From a virus: DNA of 41,261 nucleotides. The stretch lies in IMG/VR virus record IMGVR_UViG_3300045051_000201, positions 1 to 41,261 of that record; one strand, written 5' to 3'. The notes under the pieces were generated by a model. That model was not told the origin of the DNA. It did not search any database and saw nothing but the letters and a program-made list of their open reading frames with translations. Both the position numbers and the translations under genes were made by a program. This document shows, piece by piece, positions 7,192-14,950 of the stretch (the first letter of the stretch is position 1; every line of letters begins with the position of its first letter).

Positions 7192-9012
7192 ATGGCACGA
7201 CTACTTTCCGACGTGGTCCGCGACCTATGGGCACGACAAGACGCGCTCAATATTCCAAGGGTTAGCGTTTTCTTATGCTCAAAAAACAAAGTGCCGTTTT
7301 ATCGTCGCGGCCATAAGTACGGTGGCGGTCATACTTCCGCAACAACCGACAACGACGTCATGCTCGATATGTTCGACGGTTTCACAGCCGCCACTAATCA
7401 CATCGGCATCGCAGGAGGAAGCGGCTGCGGTATATTTGTTCTTGATATCGACGTCAAGAACCCGGCAACGCCGGAACAATTCCGCGACACCGGCCAGGTA
7501 GAAGAGTGCATACGGATACAATACGGCGACCTTCCAAAGACAATCGAACAGATAACCCCATCACACGGTAAACATTTATTCTATAAAAACCCGAATGTCG
7601 GAACGTGCAATGATTTTTTTATCGTAAAGGAAACCGGGTTAGCATGTGACATTAAAGGCGTCGGCGGTTATTTTGTTCTTTACGATTATGATGTTGACTT
7701 TTCCGAAGCGGCCGATGCACCGGAATGGATTTTAGAACACTTTGCCGAACGTGAAAAGGAAAAGAAGGAAGCACTAAAACCTGGTGACGTCATAAAGAAG
7801 GGCAACCGTAATAATGCGCTTGCATCGGAAGCGGGGCGATACTGGAACCTCGGTGGACCGCCGGAAGAGCTGCAATGCTATCTTCACGGCGTCAATAAGC
7901 TATATTGCGATCCGCCGCTCCCAGACAGGGACATTGACAAGATAGTACAATCGGCCCAGGACAATTTCCATCGGGATTATGAACGTAACGACGTAAAGGA
8001 ACAGACGCCGCTATCAGAAAAAATAAAAACAATGTCCGATCTACTTTCCCCTCAGCCTCCGGTCGAGTGGATCGTCAAGGATTTTATCGCTGAAGAAAAT
8101 CTGTCAATCGTCTACGGTGACAGTGGAAGCGGGAAGACGTGGATGATGCTCCACATGATGGGATGTATAGCCGTTGGCAACGACTGGATGGGGAAAGAAG
8201 TCAGGCAGGCACCGGTTCTTTTGATTGACGAAGAAAGCGGCAATAACCGATTAGCGCGACGTATGCAAAAAATAATTCCGATAATGGGCGGCGACGAAAC
8301 AACGCCATTTTATTCTATCAGCATGGCTGGCGTCGATCTCAGGGATGCATCTGTATTATTCGACATTGAAAAAATCATCATCGAAAACAAAATCAAATTA
8401 GTATGCCTCGACGCGCTCATGGACCTGATACCAGGTGCCGATGAGAACAGCGTCAAGGAAATACTGCCAGCATTTTCTGGACTTAAAAAGATAATAGAAA
8501 AATTGGGAACGACATTCGTGATGATTCACCACTCAAAAAAAGACGGTGGCGGGTATCGTGGATCTTCAGCCATCAAGGGTGTTGTCGATACCATGATAGA
8601 AATTGAAAAGCCGTTATTGTCCGACATTATGAAAGTTGCAATGACAAAAAACCGTGACGGCGAGCCTGGAACATTCATGGCTAAAATGGTATTTACTGAT
8701 GTATCTTTTCACCTCGAGGAAACAACCGCACAACCTGAAGGACCATCAACGGCTGAAAAATTCATTCTAAGATTCCTATTGGAAAACGGCCGGTCATTAA
8801 AGAAAAACGTCGAGAACCAGGCATCCTGCGAGGGAGTCAGGAACATTCAGCGCACATGGACCAAGCTTCTTCAGTCCGGAATTATTGAGAAAGTACCCGA
8901 TATGAAGATGAAAAATAACCAGGCAGTAATGCAGATTGTCGTGGGAAAAGAGGACGAAGTCCGCACCATTTTAGAGCAAAACGAGGTCGGAAATCTTGAA
9001 AATATCATGTAA
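7192..9012 (+). CDS. PrimPol-helicase replication protein
   Basis: A 606-residue bifunctional replication initiator. The N-terminal half is an archaeo-eukaryotic-type primase/polymerase: VLDIDVK with Asp85 and Asp87 as metal ligands, later SHGKHLF with the catalytic-type histidine, and DIKGVGGYFV. A short linker with RNNALASEAG (PriCT-like) follows. The C-terminal half is a RecA-fold RepA/DnaB-like helicase: Walker A YGDSGSGKT (308-316), Walker B LVCLDALMDLIPGA, and MIHHSKKDGGGYRGSSAIK. A winged-helix-like tail ends it. The ATG at 7192 is preferred to the TTG at 7186 because an AAGG site lies seven bases upstream. It primes and unwinds phage DNA; no polymerase is encoded, so host Pol III is presumably used. 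Confidence 0.9.
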   Translation: MARLLSDVVRDLWARQDALNIPRVSVFLCSKNKVPFYRRGHKYGGGHTSATTDNDVMLDMFDGFTAATNHIGIAGGSGCGIFVLDIDVKNPATPEQFRDTGQVEECIRIQYGDLPKTIEQITPSHGKHLFYKNPNVGTCNDFFIVKETGLACDIKGVGGYFVLYDYDVDFSEAADAPEWILEHFAEREKEKKEALKPGDVIKKGNRNNALASEAGRYWNLGGPPEELQCYLHGVNKLYCDPPLPDRDIDKIVQSAQDNFHRDYERNDVKEQTPLSEKIKTMSDLLSPQPPVEWIVKDFIAEENLSIVYGDSGSGKTWMMLHMMGCIAVGNDWMGKEVRQAPVLLIDEESGNNRLARRMQKIIPIMGGDETTPFYSISMAGVDLRDASVLFDIEKIIIENKIKLVCLDALMDLIPGADENSVKEILPAFSGLKKIIEKLGTTFVMIHHSKKDGGGYRGSSAIKGVVDTMIEIEKPLLSDIMKVAMTKNRDGEPGTFMAKMVFTDVSFHLEETTAQPEGPSTAEKFILRFLLENGRSLKKNVENQASCEGVRNIQRTWTKLLQSGIIEKVPDMKMKNNQAVMQIVVGKEDEVRTILEQNEVGNLENIM

Positions 9013-9020
9013 TTTTGATT

Positions 9021-9064
9021 GGTTCGTGCACGGTTGGTGCACGGTTGGTGCACGGTTGGTGCAC
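9021..9064 (+). repeat. Four tandem 11-bp iterons (origin candidate)
   Basis: GGTTCGTGCAC followed by three exact copies of GGTTGGTGCAC, head to tail with no spacer. A fifth variant copy (GGTTCGTGCAT, 9096-9106) is inside the left arm of the inverted repeat. The 11-bp period places every copy on the same helix face. The block lies directly after the PrimPol-helicase gene in a 176-base gap without coding capacity, a classic place for initiator binding. Confidence 0.7.
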
Positions 9065-9091
9065 TGCAAAAACCCGCCGCTTTAGCGGTTA

Positions 9092-9140
9092 GGTTGGTTC
9101 GTGCATACCTATTTCTTAGGTATGCACGTACGAACCAACC
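9092..9140. repeat. Long inverted repeat / cruciform next to the iterons
   Basis: Left arm GGTTGGTTCG-TGCATACCTA (9092-9111) pairs with the right arm (9117-9140) over 20 bp, interrupted by a four-base bulge (CGTA, 9127-9130), around the loop TTTCT. There is no T-run after it on the plus strand, so a simple terminator is unlikely. It shares sequence with the iterons. An origin hairpin or a protein-binding site is more likely. A smaller GC hairpin (CCGCTTTAGCGG) precedes it near 9077-9088. Confidence 0.65.
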
Positions 9141-9188
9141 AAAACAGGGCCGAAATTGAATAAAAAAAGCCCATGGAGGTTGTAAAAT

Positions 9189-9428
9189 ATGATCCACAAA
9201 ACAGTCTTTATGGCGATCCTATCCGTATCGCTCGCGGTCAATATCGCGGTGTACTCGTATGTCGAACAGATGCATACGAATATCAAGAAGATGCAAAAAG
9301 AACTAGAGCTTCAGGGCGAAGAATTCAGGAACGCCAACGGCTTCGATATGAACCGGGTACCGTGTGAAGTATTCGAAGCGACAGAGATGGGTGTCAGATG
9401 TAAACATAAAACGGAGGCGGGGAAATGA
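9189..9428 (+). CDS. Small single-pass membrane protein, unknown
   Basis: A 79-residue protein with an N-terminal hydrophobic helix (about residues 5-24: VFMAILSVSLAVNIAVYSYV) followed by a charged, probably coiled-coil stretch and a C-terminal part with two cysteines. GGAGG lies eight bases before the ATG. It overlaps the next gene by four bases. The topology is N-in with a cytoplasmic or periplasmic helix; it could be a superinfection-exclusion or membrane-anchoring factor, but nothing specific supports this. Confidence 0.65.
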   Translation: MIHKTVFMAILSVSLAVNIAVYSYVEQMHTNIKKMQKELELQGEEFRNANGFDMNRVPCEVFEATEMGVRCKHKTEAGK

Positions 9429-9751
9429 GCATATTCACAAGTAAGAAAAAACCGGAACCGGTTGTTGGTTATTATAGAGATTTAGCCATAACTGGACCGG
9501 CTTTTTTATTTGAAAGAAGTGATCGCTTATTTAAAAATTTAATGGGTGAGGCGTATTATCCAACTTCGGAAACATATTTTTTGAAAAAGTTAGACAAACA
9601 AGAACAAGAAGAACAGTATGAGTATAACAAAGAAAAAAACTTTACGTCTACATTTAGAAGGCACGAAGGCAATATTAAAATGACTAGAACGTGCCAAGGA
9701 TGTGGAGCACCGAACCAATATTATAAATGTTCATACTGCGGAGGTGAGTAA
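9425..9751 (+). CDS. Unknown protein with C-terminal zinc ribbon
   Basis: A 108-residue protein, AT-richer than its neighbours. The last 22 residues form a CxxC...CxxC zinc ribbon (TCQGCGAPNQYYKCSYCGGE). The central part is rich in Glu, Lys and Tyr. It overlaps the preceding gene (ATGA) and is followed immediately by the next ATG. Function unknown; zinc ribbons of this type commonly contact nucleic acid or serve as protein-docking modules. Confidence 0.65.
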   Translation: MSIFTSKKKPEPVVGYYRDLAITGPAFLFERSDRLFKNLMGEAYYPTSETYFLKKLDKQEQEEQYEYNKEKNFTSTFRRHEGNIKMTRTCQGCGAPNQYYKCSYCGGE

Positions 9752-9940
9752 ATGAGCAACATATCGTATTCAGTAAAAGACGCGCCGGTCCACTACCATA
9801 GTCATCAGCAAGGCCGCTGTGCTTGCGGTTATGCCGGAATGGGCGCGTACATTAGCGGGACGAGGGAAGATGTCACTTGCAAAATGTGCAAGCGAGTAAT
9901 GGACAAGAAAGGAGAGACGCCGAGGAAGAAAAAGAAATGA
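9752..9940 (+). CDS. Small Cys/His-rich protein
   Basis: A 62-residue protein with a CxC motif (CACGY), a CKMC pair and several histidines (VHYHSH), likely zinc-binding, and a very basic tail ending in four lysines that could touch nucleic acid. The start follows the previous stop directly, with a GGAGG site inside the end of the previous gene. The stop overlaps the next ATG. Unknown function. Confidence 0.6.
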   Translation: MSNISYSVKDAPVHYHSHQQGRCACGYAGMGAYISGTREDVTCKMCKRVMDKKGETPRKKKK

Positions 9941-10059
9941 ATATAAAAAACCGCGTCGTCGTTATCAGGTCACTCGCTCGGTATCTCGGTATTCCGTACC
10001 GGCGTGCGGTCAAGATGTATTGTCGATGCAGGCCTAGGAAAAAAGTTAGTATTCACTAA
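9937..10059 (+). CDS. 40-residue basic peptide
   Basis: A very short ORF starting in an ATGA overlap with the previous stop and with GAGG about ten bases upstream. The product is strongly basic (many Arg/Lys) and includes LARYLGIPYRRAVKMY, which could form a single DNA-binding helix-turn-helix-like segment. It is the last ORF before the promoter of the cargo operon. It may be a minor regulator; coding status rests on its position and ribosome site only. Confidence 0.5.
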   Translation: MNIKNRVVVIRSLARYLGIPYRRAVKMYCRCRPRKKVSIH

Positions 10060-10078
10060 CACGTTATACATAATTTGA

Positions 10079-10106
10079 TTGACAAATTTAGTATATTATG
10101 AATTAT
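10079..10106 (+). promoter_or_regulatory. Possible promoter of the sugar/radical-SAM operon
   Basis: TTGACA (10079-10084) in an AT-rich stretch; the best -10 is AATTAT (10101-10106) at 16-base spacing, only 4/6. The start codon at 10121 would follow a very short leader, with GGGG as ribosome site. The perfect -35 hexamer and low GC compared with surrounding coding DNA make a start point here plausible but unproven. Confidence 0.4.
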
Positions 10107-10120
10107 GGGGGCAACTGAAA

Positions 10121-10996
10121 ATGAAAACTATTAGATATTTACATTATCGACTTCAATGGTTCTTGGCTCGATGGACGGGAAAACTTGTCCACGTCGATAT
10201 CGAGCTGAACAACAACTGCAATCAGAAATGTATTTCCTGCTGGCATCACGCTCCTGGCAAACTGCCTTTTAAGATCGGATCAATCTCAAAAGAAAACGCG
10301 AAATTCCACCTGTCTAACTTCCGCAAGTACGGCGCGTTGTCGTGCAAACTCAATCTTCGCGGTGAGCCACTGCTCTACAGAAATATCGATGAAGTAATTC
10401 TATTCGCCAGCCGCCTTGGATACGTCGATATTATGATCAATACAAACGGCGTCCTTCTTAATTCGGATATGATCCACCGGCTGAACGCATCCGGCCTGAC
10501 AACGTGCATTATATCCGTCGATTCATGGAACAGAAATCTGTATTCCAATCTCCACGGCGTACCGCCGGCGGAACATGATTTATTGCTCAGCAATCTGGCG
10601 TACCTACGATGGATGCAGCGGATTGGATCGCTGAAATTTAAAGTTGTATTAAACTACCACGTCAACCGGTTTAATGAAAATGAAAGCGATAGTTTTTACC
10701 GTGAGCACTTTTCTGATTTCAAATTAGTAAAGCGCAAAACCGAACGGCGGCACGGCGCAGACATAACACTTTCCAAAAAACACCGAAACCGGAAAAAGAA
10801 TTGCCCGCACGCCATGCGCCGGATAGCCGTTACCGTCGAGGGCCATAAATATCCGTGTTGTGTGTGCTACGACAATCCCGCTGATATCAGATTCAATGAT
10901 TTTATAAAAGACCGCGAAAAATTTATTAAGCGTTATCGATCGGGTGATATCCCAAAGACGTGCCGAAATTGTACGTCAGGAGATATATGGAAATAG
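10121..10996 (+). CDS. Radical SAM enzyme with SPASM-like C-terminus
   Basis: A 291-residue protein. Residues 33-40 contain CNQKCISC, the CxxxCxxC motif that binds the SAM-cleaving 4Fe-4S cluster. LNLRGEPLLY (about 75-85) corresponds to the GGEP-like SAM motif of family members such as MoaA. MINTNGVLL follows, typical of the barrel. The C-terminal part has seven further cysteines, including CPHAMRR, PCCVC and CRNC, as in SPASM/twitch domains that hold auxiliary clusters. Such enzymes act on peptides, sugars or other small molecules by radical chemistry in the cytoplasm. As the first gene of a sugar-type operon it may alter a sugar precursor, but peptide modification is equally allowed. Start chosen at ATG 10121, not the TTG at 10079. 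Confidence 0.88.
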   Translation: MKTIRYLHYRLQWFLARWTGKLVHVDIELNNNCNQKCISCWHHAPGKLPFKIGSISKENAKFHLSNFRKYGALSCKLNLRGEPLLYRNIDEVILFASRLGYVDIMINTNGVLLNSDMIHRLNASGLTTCIISVDSWNRNLYSNLHGVPPAEHDLLLSNLAYLRWMQRIGSLKFKVVLNYHVNRFNENESDSFYREHFSDFKLVKRKTERRHGADITLSKKHRNRKKNCPHAMRRIAVTVEGHKYPCCVCYDNPADIRFNDFIKDREKFIKRYRSGDIPKTCRNCTSGDIWK

Positions 10997-12300
10997 AAAG
11001 CGTAGGCATCATCGTAACGGCTCGGGTCAAGTCAAGCCGGATTCCTGAAAAGGTATTGCAAACTATCAATGGCAAGCGCGCCATTGATATTCTTTTATCC
11101 AACCTTAAGCGCCAGGACCGGTTCCCAGTCGTTATGGCGATTCCGAAGAACCATGATGATGATATACTTGAAGACATAGCGACCAGCCGAGGCATTGACT
11201 ACTATCGAGGCGAAGACGATAGCCCTCTTCACCGATTAGTTGCCGCCGCTGAGAAATTAGGATTTGAATATATTGTGCGCGTGACCACCGACGATATTCT
11301 TATTGATTCACAGATTTTAATAAATCAGGTCCGGTTCGCACTTAACGGCGGTCTTGAATATTGCTTTATCACCAAGATGCTCCAGGGCGCGGCTGCCGAA
11401 GTCATAAAACTATCAGCGCTAAAAGACGTCGTAAAGCGCGTCGGCAACCAGCCCGTGGAGTTTATTTCATACTATTTGAAAAACCAGTACAAGACAAAAG
11501 AATACTTCCCGCCGGAAGCGTACCGGTTTAGCTATCGCCTGGTCCTTGACTACCCCGAAGACTTAATGCTCATGCGATTGGTCTTCGCCTGTTTGCCCGA
11601 GCCAATCAATACCCTGGATATTATACACTTCCTCCGACAGCATCCGTACTTTTTGCAGATTAACCATTTGCCAGAGGTGACCGTATATACTTGCAACCAC
11701 AATACAGGCCGCTTTATTGTAGAAGCGATGGATAGCGTATTCCGCCAAGAGTTCAAGGATTTCGAGTATATACTGATAGACGACAAGTCAAGCGACGACT
11801 CGATGAACATAATCACCGAATACTGGACCAACCTCCCGACAGACAAGCAAAAGAAAATGAAGGTGTACCGCAATGAAAAGAATATTGACCTGGCTTCTTG
11901 CTCCAATATGGCTCTTGCTCTTGGTCGCGGCCGTTATATCATTCGTCTTGATAGTGATGATATTTTCCTTCCTGGGATTCTCTCCCAAATGGTTGAGCAA
12001 CTACAACTTGACAACAGTCAAGCGGTCTTGTCAGGCTTCACCCGAATCGCCGAAGACGGAAAAGACATTGCAGTAATCGACCGTAACGAATGGCATCCGG
12101 CGTGTGCGCTCTTGTCACGATGGGCGGTGAATGAAATCAAGTATCGTGACGGTGTTAAGTACGCCGAGGGCGATGAGTTTTACAACCAATTCAAAAAGAA
12201 ATATAGGGTTTCGTTTATCAAGGATTCACTTTGGAAATATCGGCAGCGTGAAGGCCAAAAGACAGCGCAGCCGGATCATCCGAATAATACGGTTAAATAA
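10987..12300 (+). CDS. Cytidylyltransferase - family 2 glycosyltransferase fusion
   Basis: A 437-residue two-domain protein. Residues 1-225 match SpsF/KdsB-type cytidylyltransferases: GIIVTARVKSSRIPEKVLQ (nucleotide loop with the signature Arg and Lys), YYRGEDDSPLHRL, and IVRVTTDDILID (metal Asp). Residues 231-437 match GT-A family 2: EVTVYTCNHNTGRFIVEAMD, YILIDDKSSDDS, and the DxD motif in IRLDSDDIF (Asp312, Asp314). One polypeptide could thus activate a sugar acid as a CMP-sugar and transfer it. The ATG at 10987 overlaps the radical-SAM stop, with AGGAG upstream. The fusion looks complete at both ends, so it is unlikely to be an accident of truncation. The exact sugar is not knowable from motifs. 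Confidence 0.85.
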   Translation: MEIESVGIIVTARVKSSRIPEKVLQTINGKRAIDILLSNLKRQDRFPVVMAIPKNHDDDILEDIATSRGIDYYRGEDDSPLHRLVAAAEKLGFEYIVRVTTDDILIDSQILINQVRFALNGGLEYCFITKMLQGAAAEVIKLSALKDVVKRVGNQPVEFISYYLKNQYKTKEYFPPEAYRFSYRLVLDYPEDLMLMRLVFACLPEPINTLDIIHFLRQHPYFLQINHLPEVTVYTCNHNTGRFIVEAMDSVFRQEFKDFEYILIDDKSSDDSMNIITEYWTNLPTDKQKKMKVYRNEKNIDLASCSNMALALGRGRYIIRLDSDDIFLPGILSQMVEQLQLDNSQAVLSGFTRIAEDGKDIAVIDRNEWHPACALLSRWAVNEIKYRDGVKYAEGDEFYNQFKKKYRVSFIKDSLWKYRQREGQKTAQPDHPNNTVK

Positions 12301-12569
12301 TGGCGCAAGATATACTGACAATCGACCGTGAGAAATTCAGGGCGGAAGTAACCCGGATTTCTTTTTCACAGTTAAAGAGCATTCTTGAAGGGCTCTTCAC
12401 GTTTATCAAGGAACATGCGTTGACTCTGCCTATGGATACGCTTATTGACCTGGAGCGGAAACAGACGATTATATGGGCTGAGCTTCAGCGGCGCGGGCAT
12501 CTAAGGCAAAAGGACGTGGAGCTTTTTCATAAATGGTTATTCTCGAAGCATAACAAAAAGGTATTTTAA
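12300..12569 (+). CDS. 89-residue helical protein, unknown
   Basis: A small, mostly alpha-helical protein without cysteines or membrane segments. It starts on the stop codon of the fusion gene (TAATG) and its stop overlaps the next ATG (TAATG), so it is locked into the cargo operon. No domain is recognised. Its place between the transferase fusion and the aldolase suggests an accessory subunit of the pathway, but that is only context. Confidence 0.65.
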   Translation: MAQDILTIDREKFRAEVTRISFSQLKSILEGLFTFIKEHALTLPMDTLIDLERKQTIIWAELQRRGHLRQKDVELFHKWLFSKHNKKVF

Positions 12570-13276
12570 TGATCATCGCCGGACCGTGTAGCTATATTGA
12601 TTTATCAGATGACGGCGAGATACTCGATACCGCCGTTGAGCTCAAAGGCGTCGCCGATTGGTATAGAGTCAAGCCATATCTTGGCGGAACCCGCCCTGAC
12701 CGGTTTATGAAAGGCATGGAGTACAGCGCACATCTTATGCTGAAGCATATAAACAGCACCATTATGCCGGTAGGTATCGAGGTGCAGACGGCAGCGCAAC
12801 TTGTAGAGATGCACACGGCGATCTCTTACGCATGGATCGGAGCCAGGAACAGCGCCAACTATGGGTTGCTTGAGGAATTACGTTTTTATAAGGGCCCGTT
12901 ACTGATAAAGCGCGGGCCCGCTATGACCGTTGACGAGACTATCGGGCTTTATGATATACTTCGGGATATTTATAAATTCGAACCGATGATTATTGAGCGC
13001 GGGATTGTGACCATTGACAGGACGGATACCTCGAGATGGAGCCCTGACCTTAAAGGAGTGATTAGAATAAAAAATGAACGCCCCGATATATTCAGGAAAT
13101 TGGTTATTGATTGCAGTCATTCAGTTGGCGTTGCTAATTATGTGGCTGATACTTACCGCGCTTTCAAGGCGATAGGCTGTCAGCATTTTATGTTTGAATG
13201 TACGGCCAGCGGCAAGAGCCGAACGGACCAGGGACAGATGATAAGTGTAAAACAATTAAAGGAGATATTATGCTAA
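12569..13276 (+). CDS. DAHP/KDO8P synthase-family aldolase
   Basis: A 235-residue TIM-barrel enzyme of the class I DAHP synthase / KDO-8-P synthase superfamily, which condenses PEP with an aldose phosphate to give a 3-deoxy-ulosonate phosphate. Visible motifs in order: IAGPCS (metal Cys7), VKPYLGGTRP, WIGARN, LLIKRGPAM (PEP-binding Lys/Arg), IIERGI, VIDCSHSVG (metal His184) and MFE. WIGARN, IKRG and ERGI with a following T..TR-like segment are closest to the AroA(type I-beta) DAHP synthases. The protein is shorter than standalone DAHP synthases (about 260-340) and lacks a regulatory domain. Beside a cytidylyltransferase it more likely feeds a CMP-ulosonate than aromatic synthesis; this is inference. 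Confidence 0.85.
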   Translation: MIIAGPCSYIDLSDDGEILDTAVELKGVADWYRVKPYLGGTRPDRFMKGMEYSAHLMLKHINSTIMPVGIEVQTAAQLVEMHTAISYAWIGARNSANYGLLEELRFYKGPLLIKRGPAMTVDETIGLYDILRDIYKFEPMIIERGIVTIDRTDTSRWSPDLKGVIRIKNERPDIFRKLVIDCSHSVGVANYVADTYRAFKAIGCQHFMFECTASGKSRTDQGQMISVKQLKEILC

Positions 13277-14586
13277 TCAAGTACAATTGCCCTATTTGCG
13301 AAGCAAATGATTGGGAATACCTCGATCACCTGAGGGACCAGAAATATTGGTACGTCCGCGAAATGCGGGAAGAAGGTGAGCCCGTTGGGTTTAAGATTTG
13401 TAAAGACTGCGGCTATGTGTCCTATGACTATATAGACGAAAAGCGCCTGGCCGATATCTATGATCTTCAGCGCCCGGTTATGACCGCGAACAATATCACG
13501 ACAGCCAACCGGAAGAACCACTACCACGCACAATTTCTTGACGGAATAACCATTGAGGGCAATTGCCTTGACGTCGGATGCGCCCAGGGCTCGTTTCTTA
13601 ATTGGCTGCATGAAGCGCGGGGGATAGCAAAAGGCCGGCTTTTCGGAACGGAGTACAGCAAGAGCTTCGGGAATTGGTGCAAGTATGTCTATGGTATCAG
13701 CTCGGATCCTTCGAACGAAAGTTGGGTGGGCGGATTCTACGACTTTGTGTCATACTACCACGTACTGGAACATGTACAATATCCTGGACAGGAACTCGAG
13801 AAGATAAAACAGCGCTTAGTCGAGGGGGGGCTAGTTTATATTTCGGTGCCGACGTGGTTCGATGTTTGCGAAGAGGCCAGCGGCGCAATCCTTAATGACT
13901 TTGAGAATTATTTCCACCTTAACCACGTTAATGTATTCAGCGTTAAGTCTTTCAACAACCTTCTCAAAAAGCATGGCTTCAAAGTAATTAAGATGGACGA
14001 TACGCTGTATGGCTATACGGTCCTCTGCGAGATCGACGAAAGTATCGACAAGACAATCGAAAAGGAAGACTATAAAGAGATCATAAAAATCATCGAAGCG
14101 CAAAAGGCCGCGATTGAATGCTTGCAGCCGGAAGTCAACAATCCGCAGCGGGCGACGGAGCTTTATCCTAAATATCCTGACGCTTATATTTACTGGGCGC
14201 TAGATAAAAACAATATGAAGAAATTTGATCCGCAGGAGCAGATATTGATGAAGGGTCTTTCTCTCATGCCGGGTAATCATCGGCTCCGCGGGCAGTTGGC
14301 ACGGCTGTATTATCAATGGGACGAGAACAGCTCGGAAAAATTAAAGTTCTATTCAAACAATATTAAAAAAGCAGAGTCGATCTTGATTGATTTGTTCAAT
14401 GAAAAATCAGGCAGTGAAGAGCATCTATTCATGCTGGCGATGATTAACCACCGATTCAAGAAATGCTCGGGGCAGGCAATAAAGATGCTCGATATCTGTG
14501 CTAAAATAAACCCGCTTCGATTTGTTGAGTGTATGAATAACATCGGGGCGATCTGCAAGGAGTACGACGATAGTGGGGAAGAATAA
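13270..14586 (+). CDS. Zinc-ribbon class I SAM methyltransferase with helical-repeat tail
   Basis: A 438-residue protein. Residues 5-45 hold two CxxC pairs (YNCPICEAN and KICKDCGYV), a zinc knuckle often placed before sugar methyltransferases. Residues ~95-240 are a Rossmann methyltransferase (Methyltransf_23 type): motif I CLDVGCAQGSFLNWL, then YYHVLEHV and GGLVYISVP. The last ~170 residues are helical and look like TPR-type repeats (for example YWALDKNNMKKFDPQEQIL and HRLRGQLARLYYQW). It starts inside the end of the aldolase gene with AAAGGAG. It probably methylates a sugar, glycan or peptide made by the operon. The repeat tail may bind a partner or glycan carrier. Confidence 0.85.
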   Translation: MLIKYNCPICEANDWEYLDHLRDQKYWYVREMREEGEPVGFKICKDCGYVSYDYIDEKRLADIYDLQRPVMTANNITTANRKNHYHAQFLDGITIEGNCLDVGCAQGSFLNWLHEARGIAKGRLFGTEYSKSFGNWCKYVYGISSDPSNESWVGGFYDFVSYYHVLEHVQYPGQELEKIKQRLVEGGLVYISVPTWFDVCEEASGAILNDFENYFHLNHVNVFSVKSFNNLLKKHGFKVIKMDDTLYGYTVLCEIDESIDKTIEKEDYKEIIKIIEAQKAAIECLQPEVNNPQRATELYPKYPDAYIYWALDKNNMKKFDPQEQILMKGLSLMPGNHRLRGQLARLYYQWDENSSEKLKFYSNNIKKAESILIDLFNEKSGSEEHLFMLAMINHRFKKCSGQAIKMLDICAKINPLRFVECMNNIGAICKEYDDSGEE

Positions 14587-14950
14587 AAGCTCGGCGAAGG
14601 TAGTTAAGACATCGGAGGTCGTAACGGATACCGTTGACAAGCGGACACGCGGGCACCGAAAAGGTCAATGTACTAACCCGAACGGCAGACCGCCGAAGGG
14701 TACGGCGTTGACTGATATCCTTCGGTTGAAACTTGATAAAGAGAAGTTTGTTTATTTGCTTATCGAATTGGCGTTCAAGGAACGCGATCCGGCAATCATC
14801 AAGTATATCTACGACCGATATGAGGGGAAGATACCTGAAAACATCACGTTCGGCGATGGGTCCGGCGGGCAGATGAGATACGAGATTACATTTAGAACCG
14901 TGAAGGAAGTCGATGGCAGACAAGCCGCCGAGACGCAAGATATGGATTAG
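14573..14950 (+). CDS. Terminase small subunit candidate (DUF5681-like)
   Basis: A 125-residue protein with RKGQCTNPNGRPPKG near residue 30, the basic GNPxGRPxK-type motif of DUF5681 proteins that precede large terminases, followed by a helical segment and an acidic end. Such proteins are taken to be DNA-recognition (small terminase-like) subunits. Translation starts at GTG with AAGGAG nine bases upstream and overlaps the methyltransferase end; its own end overlaps the large subunit by 38 bases. The small-subunit role is inferred from position. Confidence 0.72.
   Translation: MGKNKSSAKVVKTSEVVTDTVDKRTRGHRKGQCTNPNGRPPKGTALTDILRLKLDKEKFVYLLIELAFKERDPAIIKYIYDRYEGKIPENITFGDGSGGQMRYEITFRTVKEVDGRQAAETQDMD

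Noticed and set aside
9021-9064. Possible small CRISPR-like array
   Set aside because: The 11-bp units are head-to-tail with no spacers, so they are iterons and not CRISPR repeats.
9092-9140. Inverted repeat as a rho-independent terminator
   Set aside because: No T-run follows on the plus strand; the bulge and shared iteron motif fit an origin or protein-binding structure better.
8871-9197. Minus-strand frame over the end of the PrimPol-helicase gene and the iterons
   Set aside because: Low-complexity translation of the repeats; the plus-strand gene and repeats explain the sequence.
12569-13276. NeuB-type sialic acid synthase
   Set aside because: The motifs (GPCS, IGARN, IKRG, ERGI, DCSHS) follow the DAHP/KDO8P branch; no NeuB motifs and no C-terminal antifreeze-like (SAF) domain.
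10121-14586. DNA hypermodification pathway (queuosine-type) because of the radical SAM enzyme
   Set aside because: No QueC, QueD, FolE or DpdA-like gene is present; neighbours are sugar-type enzymes. Kept only as a minor alternative.
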